A DNA stretch of 64,000 bases, taken from NCBI RefSeq assembly GCF_001999985.1, contig NZ_CP019645.1:1612001-1676000 (forward strand), read 5' to 3'. A model generated the notes under the pieces. The model was not told where the DNA came from and ran no database searches. It was given only the letters and a program-made list of their open reading frames with translations. Source of the stretch: Helicobacter bilis (GTDB taxonomy: Bacteria > Campylobacterota > Campylobacteria > Campylobacterales > Helicobacteraceae). Of the stretch, positions 34,839 to 44,449 are shown piece after piece. The position numbers were made by a program, and so were the translations under genes. Each line of letters opens with the position of its first letter. Position 1 is the first letter of the stretch.

Positions 34839-37598
34839 CTACTTTTTATCGCATGATATAATATCCCCATTATAGCCCATTTCACATGCTTTTAGATAAT
34901 ACTTTTGTGCAGTTCTAAAATCCCCTTCATTATAGATAATGCTGCCAAGATTCGCACATGCTTCATTTGCAACTTTTGCTTCATCGTTTGTATCAAGCGG
35001 ACATGCAAGTTTATAGTAATCTTTTGCGTTAAATATACTTTTTTGCACTCCAAGCCCATTGGCATACATCTCTGCTAATCCAAGATAGCTTCTAGCTGAA
35101 TGATAGTTTTTTGCTGACTGCGATAATTTATAAATATTCATTGCCTTCTCATAGCTTTGCCTTACACCAAAACCATTAGCATACATTTGGGCTAAATAAA
35201 AGTAGTCATTTGGTATATCTAAAGCATAAATGCGTTTATATGTATCAAAGGTTTTATTATACTCTTTTGCGTAAAAGTAGGCTTTTGCAAGTAAATCAAG
35301 GGCTATTGCATCATCTTTTGTTTGATATGGCTCTAAGGCATTAATTGCTTTTTGGTATTCACTTTCTTTTATCGCATCTTTAGCAAAATCAAGGCATATT
35401 GACTTTGCGTTTAAAGTTGTTTTTACAGGCTTAGAATCTTTTTCATCTTGCCCTTGCCCTTGTGTGCCAGAATAGCTAAATGTGCCTAAGTCATTGCTAG
35501 AATCTTTTCTCTCTTGTGTTTTGGTTTTATTTTGTTTAGATATAGAATCTATATTCTTGCTATCTTGCATTTGATCAAGTGGCAGGGCTTTTAGATTCTT
35601 ACACATTGACTCTTGCAATACAAAGTCTTTTTCAAATACTCCTTTTGTTTCATTATAGAATCTTATACAAGCTTCTGCTACATTGCCCTTACATGCTTGT
35701 TTGTAAAGTAATAGACGAAGTGTTTTATCATTACCCTTTGCAAGTGGTTTTGTATTGTTTGTGATTTCTATTTGTAGTGAATCTTTATTTGGCATGATAA
35801 GCATATTTTGATAACTTGAATCTTTTTGTATTAATTCAAGCAAGGTGGCTAACTGATAGCATGAGTTTGCATTCTCTGCCTTACACTCTTTGGCTAAGTT
35901 TGGCAAGGTAAGCTTTTTCTTACATGCGTTTTGTAAGCCTAGACTACATGCCCTCTTGTAATATTGCAATGCTTTTGCATAATTTACATGTGAGTTTTCT
36001 TTTGTTGTATGAGTGTGTTTATTTTGAAACTCAAATGTGCTATAAATATTTGCAAGATTGTAGTAAATCTCATCATGTGGGGCTTCTTTATGCTCTAATA
36101 ATTCTTCATAAATGCGTATAGAATCTTTTTCGTTTATAGCTAAATATTCCCCGTTTATAGAGTGTTTAGCAAGTTGCATACAGCTAATTACAGAATCTTT
36201 GCTTAAATTACACGCCTTTTCATACCACTTTAATGCACTCCGCATATCTTGCCTGTAATTCTCATGTAACACACCCAAACGCTCACAAGCAGCACTATTT
36301 TCATCGCTTATTTGACAAGCGTATTGATAGGCTTCAATGGCTTTTTCTATATCTTGTTTTACATATTCACCCCTCTCATATCCAAGCCCTGCAAAATAGC
36401 AATGATTCCCTGCTTCCCCTTTTTTCATACTCCACGCACAAGCCCTTTGCATAAAGCCCAATGCTTTTTCTTTATTCTTTGCTACACGATCGCCATTTTC
36501 ATACATATTTGCTAATTCTGTGCATGATTCAATGATTCCACCCCTACAAATTCTTTGTAAAAGTTTCACATATCGTTTTGTATCATTAAATGTAGGTAAA
36601 TGTCGCAACTCATAGCAGCTAGTCATATCTCCGCTATCACATGCAAGGGAGAAAAACTCTGGTCGCACATTCTGCACGCTAGAGCACGCCCTCATATCAT
36701 TATCCATAATACATTCTTTTGCATACTTGATATTAAAGATTGTATCATCACACGCATTTGTATCAAGCTTGCAGGCTTTTTGTAGGAATCTTGCCGCTTT
36801 TACAAAGTCGCTTTTATCATCGTATGTATCGATATTATCGCTTATATAAAAGTCCTGTGTATAATAAAGACTTATTTGATAACAAGCTATAGAATCTTTC
36901 TCATCGCATTTTCTATTCAGCTCACCTAAATCTTTTGCTATCTTTTCTCTATACTCTTTGTATGGATTGAGCAGTTTGCATGACTGCATATCACCTAGCA
37001 TACACTCTTTTGCAGCAAAGTCTAGGGCTAGATTTACAAGTCGTTCTGCCTTTGGTCTGTTTTGTGCCACACCGATACCATACTCATAGAAATAGCGTAA
37101 ATATAAACACGCCCCTACATTAGAATCATAGCAAGTATGCTCTAGCATATTTACCGCTCTTTCTTGATACTGCAAGGCTTTGCTTTGGTCTGGCTTTTCA
37201 CGCATTAAGCTAACAATGGATTCTGTATCGGTAAAAAATTTCTTTGTTTCATCTGTATAGTTAGAATCTGGCAAGGGGATTTGTGCGGGTATTTTTTGTG
37301 CTTGTATATCTTTTTTTATCGCTTGTATTGCTGCATTTTCTCTCTCTTCATAAATGCGTGAAAGCACAAGGCATGTTTGATAGTCTTTCTTACATGCACT
37401 CTCCATAATATCAAGCAGTTTTGTTTTATAAAGGGCGATATTTTCTTTATTATTTTCTTTTTTTGCTTGTTCTAGTAAGGCGAGACATGCTGGGCTAAAG
37501 TTATTTTTACACTCATCATTAAGCACCCCATTTTTCCCATAAGAAAGACTAAATAATGCCATAAATATTACAATATATGCTATAAAATTATTTCTCAT
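34839..37598 (-). CDS. Large secreted Sel1-repeat (Hcp-like) protein
   Basis: 919 residues from ATG 37598 (AAGGTGG five bases upstream; the in-frame GTG at 37607 overlaps that site). A signal peptide ends at SYGK. Many 36-44 residue Sel1-type helical hairpins follow, with regularly spaced Cys pairs (ACLYLRYFYEYGIGV, SCTELANMYENGDRV and similar), as in Helicobacter cysteine-rich proteins, whose repeats are each stapled by a disulphide. A DS/Gly/Gln-rich insert lies at about 660-700. It probably acts in the periplasm or outside the cell. Its length is far above the usual 140-350 residues of Hcp proteins. Confidence 0.82.
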   Translation of the reverse strand: MRNNFIAYIVIFMALFSLSYGKNGVLNDECKNNFSPACLALLEQAKKENNKENIALYKTKLLDIMESACKKDYQTCLVLSRIYEERENAAIQAIKKDIQAQKIPAQIPLPDSNYTDETKKFFTDTESIVSLMREKPDQSKALQYQERAVNMLEHTCYDSNVGACLYLRYFYEYGIGVAQNRPKAERLVNLALDFAAKECMLGDMQSCKLLNPYKEYREKIAKDLGELNRKCDEKDSIACYQISLYYTQDFYISDNIDTYDDKSDFVKAARFLQKACKLDTNACDDTIFNIKYAKECIMDNDMRACSSVQNVRPEFFSLACDSGDMTSCYELRHLPTFNDTKRYVKLLQRICRGGIIESCTELANMYENGDRVAKNKEKALGFMQRACAWSMKKGEAGNHCYFAGLGYERGEYVKQDIEKAIEAYQYACQISDENSAACERLGVLHENYRQDMRSALKWYEKACNLSKDSVISCMQLAKHSINGEYLAINEKDSIRIYEELLEHKEAPHDEIYYNLANIYSTFEFQNKHTHTTKENSHVNYAKALQYYKRACSLGLQNACKKKLTLPNLAKECKAENANSCYQLATLLELIQKDSSYQNMLIMPNKDSLQIEITNNTKPLAKGNDKTLRLLLYKQACKGNVAEACIRFYNETKGVFEKDFVLQESMCKNLKALPLDQMQDSKNIDSISKQNKTKTQERKDSSNDLGTFSYSGTQGQGQDEKDSKPVKTTLNAKSICLDFAKDAIKESEYQKAINALEPYQTKDDAIALDLLAKAYFYAKEYNKTFDTYKRIYALDIPNDYFYLAQMYANGFGVRQSYEKAMNIYKLSQSAKNYHSARSYLGLAEMYANGLGVQKSIFNAKDYYKLACPLDTNDEAKVANEACANLGSIIYNEGDFRTAQKYYLKACEMGYNGDIISCDKK

Positions 37599-37608
37599 TA
37601 AAGCCACC

Positions 37609-38466
37609 TTAATTTAATATAGAATCAAGTATTTCATAGCGACAAAATTCACTATGTTTTTTACATGCAATGTGAAAATAGCTTTGTGCTTCTTCTTTAT
37701 CTTTAGTAACACCCAAGCCCCTTGCGTATTTTATGCCAACTTCACCGCACACCCTCATATCATCAGCATGTTCTTGTTGGGCTTTTTTACATGCGGCAAA
37801 ATCTCTTTGAAACTCTACTGCAAGAAGTGCATTTGCGTTGCTATCAAATTGTGCTTCAAATGCCTTTTTTCTAAAGCATTCCTTATCATTTTCAAGTTTG
37901 CAAATCTTATCTAGCGTATGGCTAATCTCTGCTTTTTTAGAATCTGTTATATCGCTTATCGCTTCTTTTAGTAATATATCACTTAGTTTTAGACAAGATT
38001 CTTTATGATCTAAATCGCAAGCTTGCTGATATAAAAGCACCATATATTCTTGCTTTGCATTCTCTTTTGTAAAATTGCTTAAAAGCAAACAAGATTCTAC
38101 AACGCCATTATAACAAGCCTTTGTAAAATAGCTTTTTGCCCTAGTCATATTTGGCAATACTCCATAACCCTCATAATACGCCCTGCCGACAAGCCCACAT
38201 GAAGTATAATTTCTTTTAGCACATTGCTGATACCATGCTAAAAAGCTACCTTGTATTGCGGTGAGTGGCTTTTGTGGCACAAAGATTTGTGTGCTTTGTG
38301 TTTCTGCATGAGCGATATGAAACATGCCATATACAAATAAGCCTAATATAAATAACTTTGAGACAAACAACCTAGCTATAAAGCATTTAGCAAACAAATC
38401 TCTAAAGCCTTGCTTGTGAAATTGACTTTGATTACAACGCATAAATCTTGCTAAAAAGACTTCCAT
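37609..38466 (-). CDS. Secreted Sel1-repeat (Hcp-like) protein
   Basis: 285 residues from ATG 38466 (AAAGGTGG upstream). A long positively charged N-terminus leads into a signal helix (LFVSKLFILGLFVYGMFHIAHA). Sel1-type repeats follow with paired Cys (SCGLVGRAYYEGYGVLPN, VCGEVGIKYARGLGV). Its stop is 10 bp before the larger Sel1 gene, so the two are a tandem pair and probably arose by duplication. Confidence 0.78.
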   Translation of the reverse strand: MEVFLARFMRCNQSQFHKQGFRDLFAKCFIARLFVSKLFILGLFVYGMFHIAHAETQSTQIFVPQKPLTAIQGSFLAWYQQCAKRNYTSCGLVGRAYYEGYGVLPNMTRAKSYFTKACYNGVVESCLLLSNFTKENAKQEYMVLLYQQACDLDHKESCLKLSDILLKEAISDITDSKKAEISHTLDKICKLENDKECFRKKAFEAQFDSNANALLAVEFQRDFAACKKAQQEHADDMRVCGEVGIKYARGLGVTKDKEEAQSYFHIACKKHSEFCRYEILDSILN

Positions 38467-38696
38467 TACACCACCTTTAAAACCCAAAAATAAGTCTGTA
38501 TTATAGCTAAAATCATTTCATTTTATAATGTGTGAAGAGTGTTTTGCTGAAATTTAGATAGGTTTTGTTTGTGTATCTGTATGCAAGTTTAAAAACTAAT
38601 GCAAGAATCAAGAGAGACTCCAGATATTAAATCAATAAGTTACAAGCAACAGATCTAGTTTATTACCACCTTAGATTCTATACCATACACAACACG

Positions 38697-39581
38697 CTAT
38701 TTACAATATGTCCTATCATGTGTGCTTAGTTTTTCTTTTGCATCTGTTATATCAGATTCTATTTGTATTTTTAGATCGTTAAGGTTTAAAAACTTTTTAT
38801 TATCACGCAGGTAGGCTACAAAAAAGATTGTAATTACTTCATTATGCTTTGTGTTTATAGTTTCATTAATAATATGGGTTTCAATACAGAATCTTTCATC
38901 AGTGCTGAAGCGATTGCCAACAAATGATACTGCGTTATAAAGTATGCCATTATAATAAGCAAAGGTGGCATATACGCCATGTTTTGGCACGAAATAAAGC
39001 GTATTTTTCATATTAATAGTAGGATAGAGTTCTTTGCTGCCTATGCCTTGCCCATTTATAATGCGTCCTTTGATATGATAGAATCGCTCAAGCATAGCAT
39101 TTGCGTTTTGTATCTCGCCTTGTTTTAAAAGGTCTTTAATAATGCTTGTATGCAATGGTATATTGAGATAAGTTTGTGGGGCTATAATCTTTATTTGGAC
39201 TTCGGCTTTACCCATGAGTTTTAATAGTCCATATAAATCACTTGCATGACTCATTCTATCCTTGCCAAAGTGAAAATCATAGCCTATGACAATACACTTT
39301 AAATGTGGCATAACCATAAAAAGCAATTGCAAAAACTGCATAGAATCCCATGACTTAATACTCTCAAAGCGGAGACGAAAAAAGGGGATATGCGTATATG
39401 TTGTCCGCTCTTTTGGCGGGGTTATAAAGGGAGGCTTGACTGATGCAATGCTTAGGGCACAACCATTTGTCCCCACAAGTCCTAGTAGATATTTATGTGC
39501 TTTGTGCATACCATCAAATTTGCCAATAGCTACTCGCTCATAAGGTAGCTTAGAATTGACAAAAGATAAAAAACTCTTCAT
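38697..39581 (-). CDS. ribF: Bifunctional riboflavin kinase / FAD synthetase
   Basis: 294 residues. The N-terminal nucleotidyltransferase half has AIGKFDGMHKAHKYLL and GYDFHFGKDR. The C-terminal kinase half has IKGRIINGQGIGSKELYPTIN, with the PTIN motif intact, and ETHI. It makes FMN and FAD. The start (AAAGGAAGG upstream) lies inside the tail of tlyA, overlapping by 32 bp, so it is coupled to that gene. Confidence 0.92.
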   Translation of the reverse strand: MKSFLSFVNSKLPYERVAIGKFDGMHKAHKYLLGLVGTNGCALSIASVKPPFITPPKERTTYTHIPFFRLRFESIKSWDSMQFLQLLFMVMPHLKCIVIGYDFHFGKDRMSHASDLYGLLKLMGKAEVQIKIIAPQTYLNIPLHTSIIKDLLKQGEIQNANAMLERFYHIKGRIINGQGIGSKELYPTINMKNTLYFVPKHGVYATFAYYNGILYNAVSFVGNRFSTDERFCIETHIINETINTKHNEVITIFFVAYLRDNKKFLNLNDLKIQIESDITDAKEKLSTHDRTYCK

Positions 39582-40512
39582 TACCTTCCTTTCCTGCTAA
39601 GAGTGATTTCTCTACAAAAATATAGAGTGCGTTTTTAGCTTTTAGTAATGCTAGAAAAGATTCTAAACATGCTAAGATTATTTTCGTGTCTTTGATTACA
39701 CCTTTTTTATTGCGTTTTGCTTGTATGCCGACTTCATATTGTGGTTTGTATAAAAGTAGCATGGTTTTTGAGAGATTAAGCAAAGATTCTAAAATATTCT
39801 CTAGTGAGATAAAGCTCACATCGCATACTAAAAAATCAAATAGATTCTCTTTCAAGGCTCTATGTTTAGAATCTTTTATGCGTTCTAGAATCTTTTCTTT
39901 ATAGATATGAAAATCTTGTGAAAAGATTCTAATATCTACATTTTCAATCGATACAATTTCATCTCTTTTGGATAGATTAGAATCTAGTTGTAAGCTACCA
40001 ATATCTTGTGCGACTATAAGCTTTGGCTTATAAGTGAGTAGTACTTGACTAAATCCCCCAGCACTTGCTCCAACATCAAGGATAATAGAATCTTTTATGA
40101 GTAAAGGAAGTATTTCTTTTAGGCTTGTTGTGATATAGATTTTTAGGCTAGATTCCATATTGTGTTTTATAGAATCATGGGCTTTTTGCCATATAACTAA
40201 ATCTTTTGTGAAATGAGATAGAAAGCTATTTTCTTTTGTTAAAAGCAGGGGGTTATAGAATGCAGAATAATAGACACTAGATTCTGTATTATGTAGAAAT
40301 CTTTGCAGTTTTAATGCTGCTCTACTACAAAAAATCTCACTTTCTATAAAAAAGTCCTGCTTTATGCTTATAGAATCTGTATCGCTTATATTAAAAGCTG
40401 GTTTTAAGATAATCTTGCCATTTACGCTGACTTGGGCTTGTTTTATAAGCTCTAGCGCTTTTTGCCTTGTGATATGCGTATATTTTTGTGTGATAAAGCA
40501 ATCAAGCCGCAT
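39550..40512 (-). CDS. tlyA: TlyA-type rRNA 2'-O-methyltransferase
   Basis: 320 residues. An N-terminal S4 RNA-binding domain (1-60, MRLDCFI..YTHITRQKALELI) is followed by a FtsJ-like methyltransferase with SAM loop ILDVGASAGGFSQVLL, LVCDVSFISL and a KPQYE motif. TlyA proteins methylate 16S and 23S rRNA and affect capreomycin sensitivity; in Helicobacter and Campylobacter they have also been linked to virulence traits. An insert of about 40 residues follows the S4 domain. It overlaps ribF. Confidence 0.9.
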   Translation of the reverse strand: MRLDCFITQKYTHITRQKALELIKQAQVSVNGKIILKPAFNISDTDSISIKQDFFIESEIFCSRAALKLQRFLHNTESSVYYSAFYNPLLLTKENSFLSHFTKDLVIWQKAHDSIKHNMESSLKIYITTSLKEILPLLIKDSIILDVGASAGGFSQVLLTYKPKLIVAQDIGSLQLDSNLSKRDEIVSIENVDIRIFSQDFHIYKEKILERIKDSKHRALKENLFDFLVCDVSFISLENILESLLNLSKTMLLLYKPQYEVGIQAKRNKKGVIKDTKIILACLESFLALLKAKNALYIFVEKSLLAGKEGNEEFFIFCQF

Positions 40513-40517
40513 AGAAT

Positions 40518-41324
40518 CTACTCAACAATAACCGCATCTTCAATATATGCGTTTGCTTCATCACTATGATTTTCACCATACCAAGCAAACATATAATGCG
40601 TTAATACAAGCATTTGCCATGTCGCAATAAAGCAATTTAGCACAGGTATATAAAGCGGGATAAAAATAAAAATATTTATAGCAATAAGTGGCAGTCTATT
40701 TGTCTGTAAAAATAGCTTATAAGAATCTTTTGACATAATGCTAATGCCAATATCATGATTTAGATTCTTGCAATAAAACTGAAAATATACAAAAATGCCA
40801 AGTATTAAGCCAATAAAACCTAAGCCGATAAATGAAAGCAAATAGCACCCAAGTGAAAAGATGATAAATTTTAGCAAGGTTTTTAAAAGTAACATAGAGC
40901 TTAAACGAAGAGATTCCATAAAATTTGGTGCATTTAGCCGTATATAAGGATAATAAGTCTTATGCACAAACTGCACTACAAGCGGGGCTAAAAATGCGTT
41001 TATAATACTCATGCAAATACCTACTAAAACCACACCGCATAGCACTAAAGAAATAGTCGCAAAAAATATGAGTAGATAGTATGAGATTTTAGGCAAGATT
41101 CCTTCACTCAAAGCGTAATTAATCCAAATGCTAGGAAACTGGTGCAAAAACCAATCAAAATGCGTAATACTTAAAGTAATCACAACTACCCATAGCAAAA
41201 TAGAGCAGCAAAATGGTAAAAAGCTTAAAAGCAATATGTATTTATACCGCAAACTATGCCATGCTTGTTTAAAGCATTGTGTGATTATAGTCCTTGCATA
41301 ATTGGGCTTAATATTAATTTTCAT
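40518..41324 (-). CDS. EI24-domain (CysZ-like) membrane protein
   Basis: 268 residues with about five to six membrane segments (about 28-55, 80-110, 145-180 and 215-240). The layout matches the EI24/CysZ family found next to tlyA-ribF in related organisms. CysZ transports sulphate in enterobacteria, but the role here is not known. AAGGAAAG lies upstream of the ATG. Its stop is five bases before tlyA, so it heads the three-gene operon. Confidence 0.75.
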   Translation of the reverse strand: MKINIKPNYARTIITQCFKQAWHSLRYKYILLLSFLPFCCSILLWVVVITLSITHFDWFLHQFPSIWINYALSEGILPKISYYLLIFFATISLVLCGVVLVGICMSIINAFLAPLVVQFVHKTYYPYIRLNAPNFMESLRLSSMLLLKTLLKFIIFSLGCYLLSFIGLGFIGLILGIFVYFQFYCKNLNHDIGISIMSKDSYKLFLQTNRLPLIAINIFIFIPLYIPVLNCFIATWQMLVLTHYMFAWYGENHSDEANAYIEDAVIVE

Positions 41325-41392
41325 CTACGCTTTCCTTATATCATTTAGAATCATTTAGCATGATGAAAGCTTTTTATGTATATATTCATATT

Positions 41393-41515
41393 TTAATCCT
41401 TTTTTATTGTTGCTTTTTTGTCTTTTTTGCTTCTATAAATCACATATAGCCCGGATACTACGGGCAAAAGTCCAACCATTGATAACATAATTAACGCTAA
41501 AATTTCATGTTTCAT
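41393..41515 (-). CDS. 40-residue membrane protein
   Basis: 40 residues from ATG 41515, preceded by AAAGGGG. One membrane helix (about 5-27, LALIMLSMVGLLPVVSGLYV) is followed by a strongly basic tail (RSKKDKKATIKKD). It lies 11 bp after a 69-residue membrane protein gene, so they are co-translated. No family was recognised. The clear ribosome site and coupling argue that it is real. Confidence 0.55.
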   Translation of the reverse strand: MKHEILALIMLSMVGLLPVVSGLYVIYRSKKDKKATIKKD

Positions 41516-41526
41516 AACTAACCCCT

Positions 41527-41736
41527 TTAATCTCTCAAATTTTCAGCAATATTAAAGAAAATAATACCAACAAAAATAAGACAAATAAACACAATCCCTA
41601 TGCCATAAATAGTATATTCATTATTATTTGTGAAAAAATACCCAATTAATCCAAGTTCTGCTACAAACAAAGCGGTAATGATGTTTTTGAGCAAATCTAT
41701 AACAACCCTATAGTATTCCTTATCTCCATTCAACAT
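41527..41736 (-). CDS. 69-residue membrane protein
   Basis: 69 residues from ATG 41736 (AAAGGATT upstream, better than the ATG at 41763). Two membrane helices (about 15-38 and 42-62) with a short NNNEYT turn. Its charged N-terminus is LNGDKEYYRVVIDLL. It is the first of a two-gene unit with the 40-residue protein. Function unknown. It is divergent from the PPIase gene. Confidence 0.6.
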   Translation of the reverse strand: MLNGDKEYYRVVIDLLKNIITALFVAELGLIGYFFTNNNEYTIYGIGIVFICLIFVGIIFFNIAENLRD

Positions 41737-41850
41737 GCTTAAATCCTTTATTATGTGTTTCAAATGTGATATTTGGGTATTTATAAGCGAATTTACAATT
41801 AATCGCTATAATTATAGCTTATTTTTGACATTCTAAGTTTAGGAGTAGTG

Positions 41851-42690
41851 ATGAAAAGTTTTGTTTTAAAGCGTGTAGCACAAGTGGCGGCGATTTCTAG
41901 TCTTTGCCTTATGCCAATGGCGTTAAATGCAAAGGTTCTTGTGAATGTTGATGGGATTGAGATTTCTGATTCTATCTTTTCGGCATTAAAGCAGCAAAAT
42001 CCAAGTTTTAATTATGACGCATTGCCTGAAGCACAAAAAAAGCAATTATTAGATGAAATCATTGATGGTGTAGTTACAGCGAATGCAGCAAAAAAAGAAG
42101 GGCTTGATAAAAGTGAAGAATACAGAATGGCAAATTTGCAAATGCTATCTGGCTTATGGCTTAAAAAACAAGTTGATAGCCTTTCAAAAACCATTAATGT
42201 AAGCGTTGCGGATGCAAAGAAATTTTATGATGCAAACCCAAAAGCATTTGTAACGCAAAATGCTGAGGTAAGACATATCCTAGTGCAAAAAGAACAAGAT
42301 GCAAAAAACATTATCGCAGAGATTAATAAAGTGCCTAAAGCAAAAACTGAAAGTAAGTTTGAAGAACTCGCTAAAAAACTCTCAATCGATCCGGGTTCAA
42401 AGGACAATGGTGGTCTTATGAAATTGCCTATCAATAGCCCAGCAATCGCACCAGAATTCGCACAAGAAGTGCTAAAAATGAGTGCAGGAACTTATACAAA
42501 AAATCCTGTAAAAACTCGTTATGGTTATCACATAATCTATCTTAAAAAGCTTGATAAGCCAGCAACACAAACTTTTGATTCTGTAAAAGGACAGCTTGTT
42601 GAGCTTTTAAAACAACAAAAAATGGAAGAAGTGCTAAAAGAAAAAGTGAAAAAAATGCGTGATAGTGCAAAAATCACTTATGGGAAATAG
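41851..42690 (+). CDS. Periplasmic peptidyl-prolyl isomerase (PpiC/SurA type)
   Basis: 279 residues from ATG 41851, with AGGAG five bases upstream. A signal peptide ends at LNAK. The N-terminal SurA-like helical part (EISDSIFSALKQQN...DEIIDGVVTANAAK) is followed by a parvulin domain with VRHILVQ, FEELAKKLSIDPGS, GGLMKLP, PEFAQEVLKM and TRYGYHIIYL. It corresponds to the Helicobacter/Campylobacter PEB4-like (HP0175-type) foldases that help outer-membrane proteins assemble. Confidence 0.9.
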   Translation: MKSFVLKRVAQVAAISSLCLMPMALNAKVLVNVDGIEISDSIFSALKQQNPSFNYDALPEAQKKQLLDEIIDGVVTANAAKKEGLDKSEEYRMANLQMLSGLWLKKQVDSLSKTINVSVADAKKFYDANPKAFVTQNAEVRHILVQKEQDAKNIIAEINKVPKAKTESKFEELAKKLSIDPGSKDNGGLMKLPINSPAIAPEFAQEVLKMSAGTYTKNPVKTRYGYHIIYLKKLDKPATQTFDSVKGQLVELLKQQKMEEVLKEKVKKMRDSAKITYGK

Positions 42691-42740
42691 TATATACAAA
42701 GTTTTTAGACACATATAGCACAAACTCACAGAACAAAGAT

Positions 42741-42776
42741 AGAAAATCTAGCCAAGATTCTCAAGACTAGTTTTCT
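42741..42776 (+). terminator. Possible terminator after the PPIase gene
   Basis: AGAAAATCTAG (42741-42751) pairs with CTAGTTTTCT (42767-42776) with one bulged base. It lies 50 bp after the stop. There is no strong U-run. Confidence 0.35.
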
Positions 42777-42952
42777 ATGGTTTGCCATGCGTAATAGATA
42801 TAATAGAATGTATTAGGTGTTTGTGTAATCACACAGAATCTTTTTCTATCAATTTTGCATTGTCTTATGTCTATATAACAAAGCAAAGTGCGTTTGACAT
42901 AATGCACAAAGTGCTTTCAAAGGAGCTACTTTAAGAATCTAAAGGAGTTATC

Positions 42953-43408
42953 GTGAGTAGTATTATCCGCAATAAAAAAGCATATCATGATTACTTTATA
43001 TTAGAGCAAATTGAAGCAGGGCTTGTATTAGCAGGGAGTGAAGTTAAATCTTTGCGTAATGGCAGGGCGAATCTTAAAGACAGCTTTGTGCGTATTATAA
43101 ATAATGAAGCCTTTGTATTTGGTATGCACCTAACCTATCATCACACTACAAATCCCTATTTTAAGCCAGATGAAAAGCGTCCAAGAAAGCTGCTTTTACA
43201 TAAAAAGCAAATTGATAAACTCTTTGGGCAAGTCAGTCAAAAGGGTTTAGCCATCGTGCCGCTACAAGTGCATTTTAATAAAAAAGGCTATGCAAAAATG
43301 CTTATCGCGCTTGCAAAAGGGAAAAAAGAATACGACAAAAGAGAGACTATAAAAAGAAAAGAGCTAGATAGAGAAGCTAGAGCAAATATGAAAAATCATA
43401 CATATTAA
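42953..43408 (+). CDS. smpB: tmRNA-binding protein SmpB
   Basis: 151 residues beginning at GTG 42953; AAAGGAG six bases upstream decides this start. The family segments NKKAYHDYFILEQIEAGLVL, GSEVKSLRNGRANLKDSF and the basic C-terminal tail KKEYDKRETIKRKELDREARANMK are all present. It works with tmRNA to rescue stalled ribosomes. It is the first gene of a five-gene operon with spacings of about 1-25 bp. Confidence 0.96.
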   Translation: MSSIIRNKKAYHDYFILEQIEAGLVLAGSEVKSLRNGRANLKDSFVRIINNEAFVFGMHLTYHHTTNPYFKPDEKRPRKLLLHKKQIDKLFGQVSQKGLAIVPLQVHFNKKGYAKMLIALAKGKKEYDKRETIKRKELDREARANMKNHTY

Positions 43409-43417
43409 AGGGTTATT

Positions 43418-44041
43418 ATGGAAAAGGTAGCAGATTATGCGCTGTATATAGATTATGGAATCTTTGGTTTTTTAGTGTTTTTGAGTTTGCTTGTTATTGC
43501 CATTGGGATTGAGAGACTTTGGTTTTATTCAATCATTCGGCTTGATGATTATAGCGATAAAAGGGAGTTGGAGCTTGATTTACACAAGCGGCTTACACTC
43601 GTTGCTACGATTGGCTCAAACGCACCTTATGTTGGTTTGCTTGGCACTGTTATTGGCATTATGCTAACTTTTACTAGCATTGGGGCAAATAGTATGCTTG
43701 ATACAAAGGGCATTATGGTAGGACTTGCTATGGCATTAAGGGCTACTGCATTGGGACTTGTTGTAGCGATACCTAGCATTGTGTTTTATAACCTTTTAGT
43801 GCGAAAAGCAGAAGTGATTCTAACAAATTGGGATATTTTCACAAATCCAAACACAAATACAAAGAATAATCCACGACTTGATTACAGAGAAGATTTAACA
43901 AGCAATCAATTAAGAGAAGATAAAAGACCAAAGCCATATAGCTATACAACAGATTCTAATCTCAAAGACCGCATACACAAAGCAAAGCGACTAGAGATGA
44001 AAGATATAGTATCTAGAACAACAACAGACAAAAAGGACTAG
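43418..44041 (+). CDS. exbB: ExbB-type proton channel subunit
   Basis: 207 residues with three membrane helices; the central LVATIGSNAPYVGLLGTVIGIMLTF is the family hallmark, and the third helix follows ALRATALGLVVAI. It drives TonB-dependent uptake of iron, nickel or similar. A hydrophilic tail of about 60 residues (about 147-207) exceeds that of many ExbBs. No tonB gene is next to it. AAAGGG precedes the ATG. Confidence 0.88.
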   Translation: MEKVADYALYIDYGIFGFLVFLSLLVIAIGIERLWFYSIIRLDDYSDKRELELDLHKRLTLVATIGSNAPYVGLLGTVIGIMLTFTSIGANSMLDTKGIMVGLAMALRATALGLVVAIPSIVFYNLLVRKAEVILTNWDIFTNPNTNTKNNPRLDYREDLTSNQLREDKRPKPYSYTTDSNLKDRIHKAKRLEMKDIVSRTTTDKKD

Positions 44042-44042
44042 C

Positions 44043-44426
44043 ATGAAAAAGATAGATTCACTAAACCTTGTGCCTTTCATTGATATTATGCTTGTATTGC
44101 TTGTGATTGTTTTAATGTCAGCTTCTTTTAGCGTCTCATCTCAACTCCCCATTCAAATACCCCAAGTTGATGAAGGTGCACAAAATAGCTTAGAATCTAA
44201 ACGCATTCATATTGCATTAGATAAAGACGGCAGGATATTTATCAACACACAGCAGGTTGATAAGGTAGCAATGCAGGGCTATTTACGCAGCTTAGATTCT
44301 AAAACTAGCGTGATTATTAAAGCGGATAAAGATGCAAATGTGCAGCAGTTTGTAGAAATCATGGCAGCATTACAATATTTTGGTTTAACAAATGTCTTTA
44401 CAGAAGTAGAGCAGACTAACCCTTAA
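44043..44426 (+). CDS. exbD: ExbD-type subunit
   Basis: 127 residues. The single helix starts at LNLVPFIDIMLVLLVIVLM with the conserved Asp. The periplasmic domain contains IHIALDKDGRIFIN and ends in LQYFGLTNVFTEVE. It forms the motor with ExbB, encoded one base upstream. AAGGA precedes the ATG. It is distinct from the tolR copy at 16842. Confidence 0.9.
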   Translation: MKKIDSLNLVPFIDIMLVLLVIVLMSASFSVSSQLPIQIPQVDEGAQNSLESKRIHIALDKDGRIFINTQQVDKVAMQGYLRSLDSKTSVIIKADKDANVQQFVEIMAALQYFGLTNVFTEVEQTNP

Positions 44427-44449
44427 AAGCTTTCAATAAAGGCAAATCT

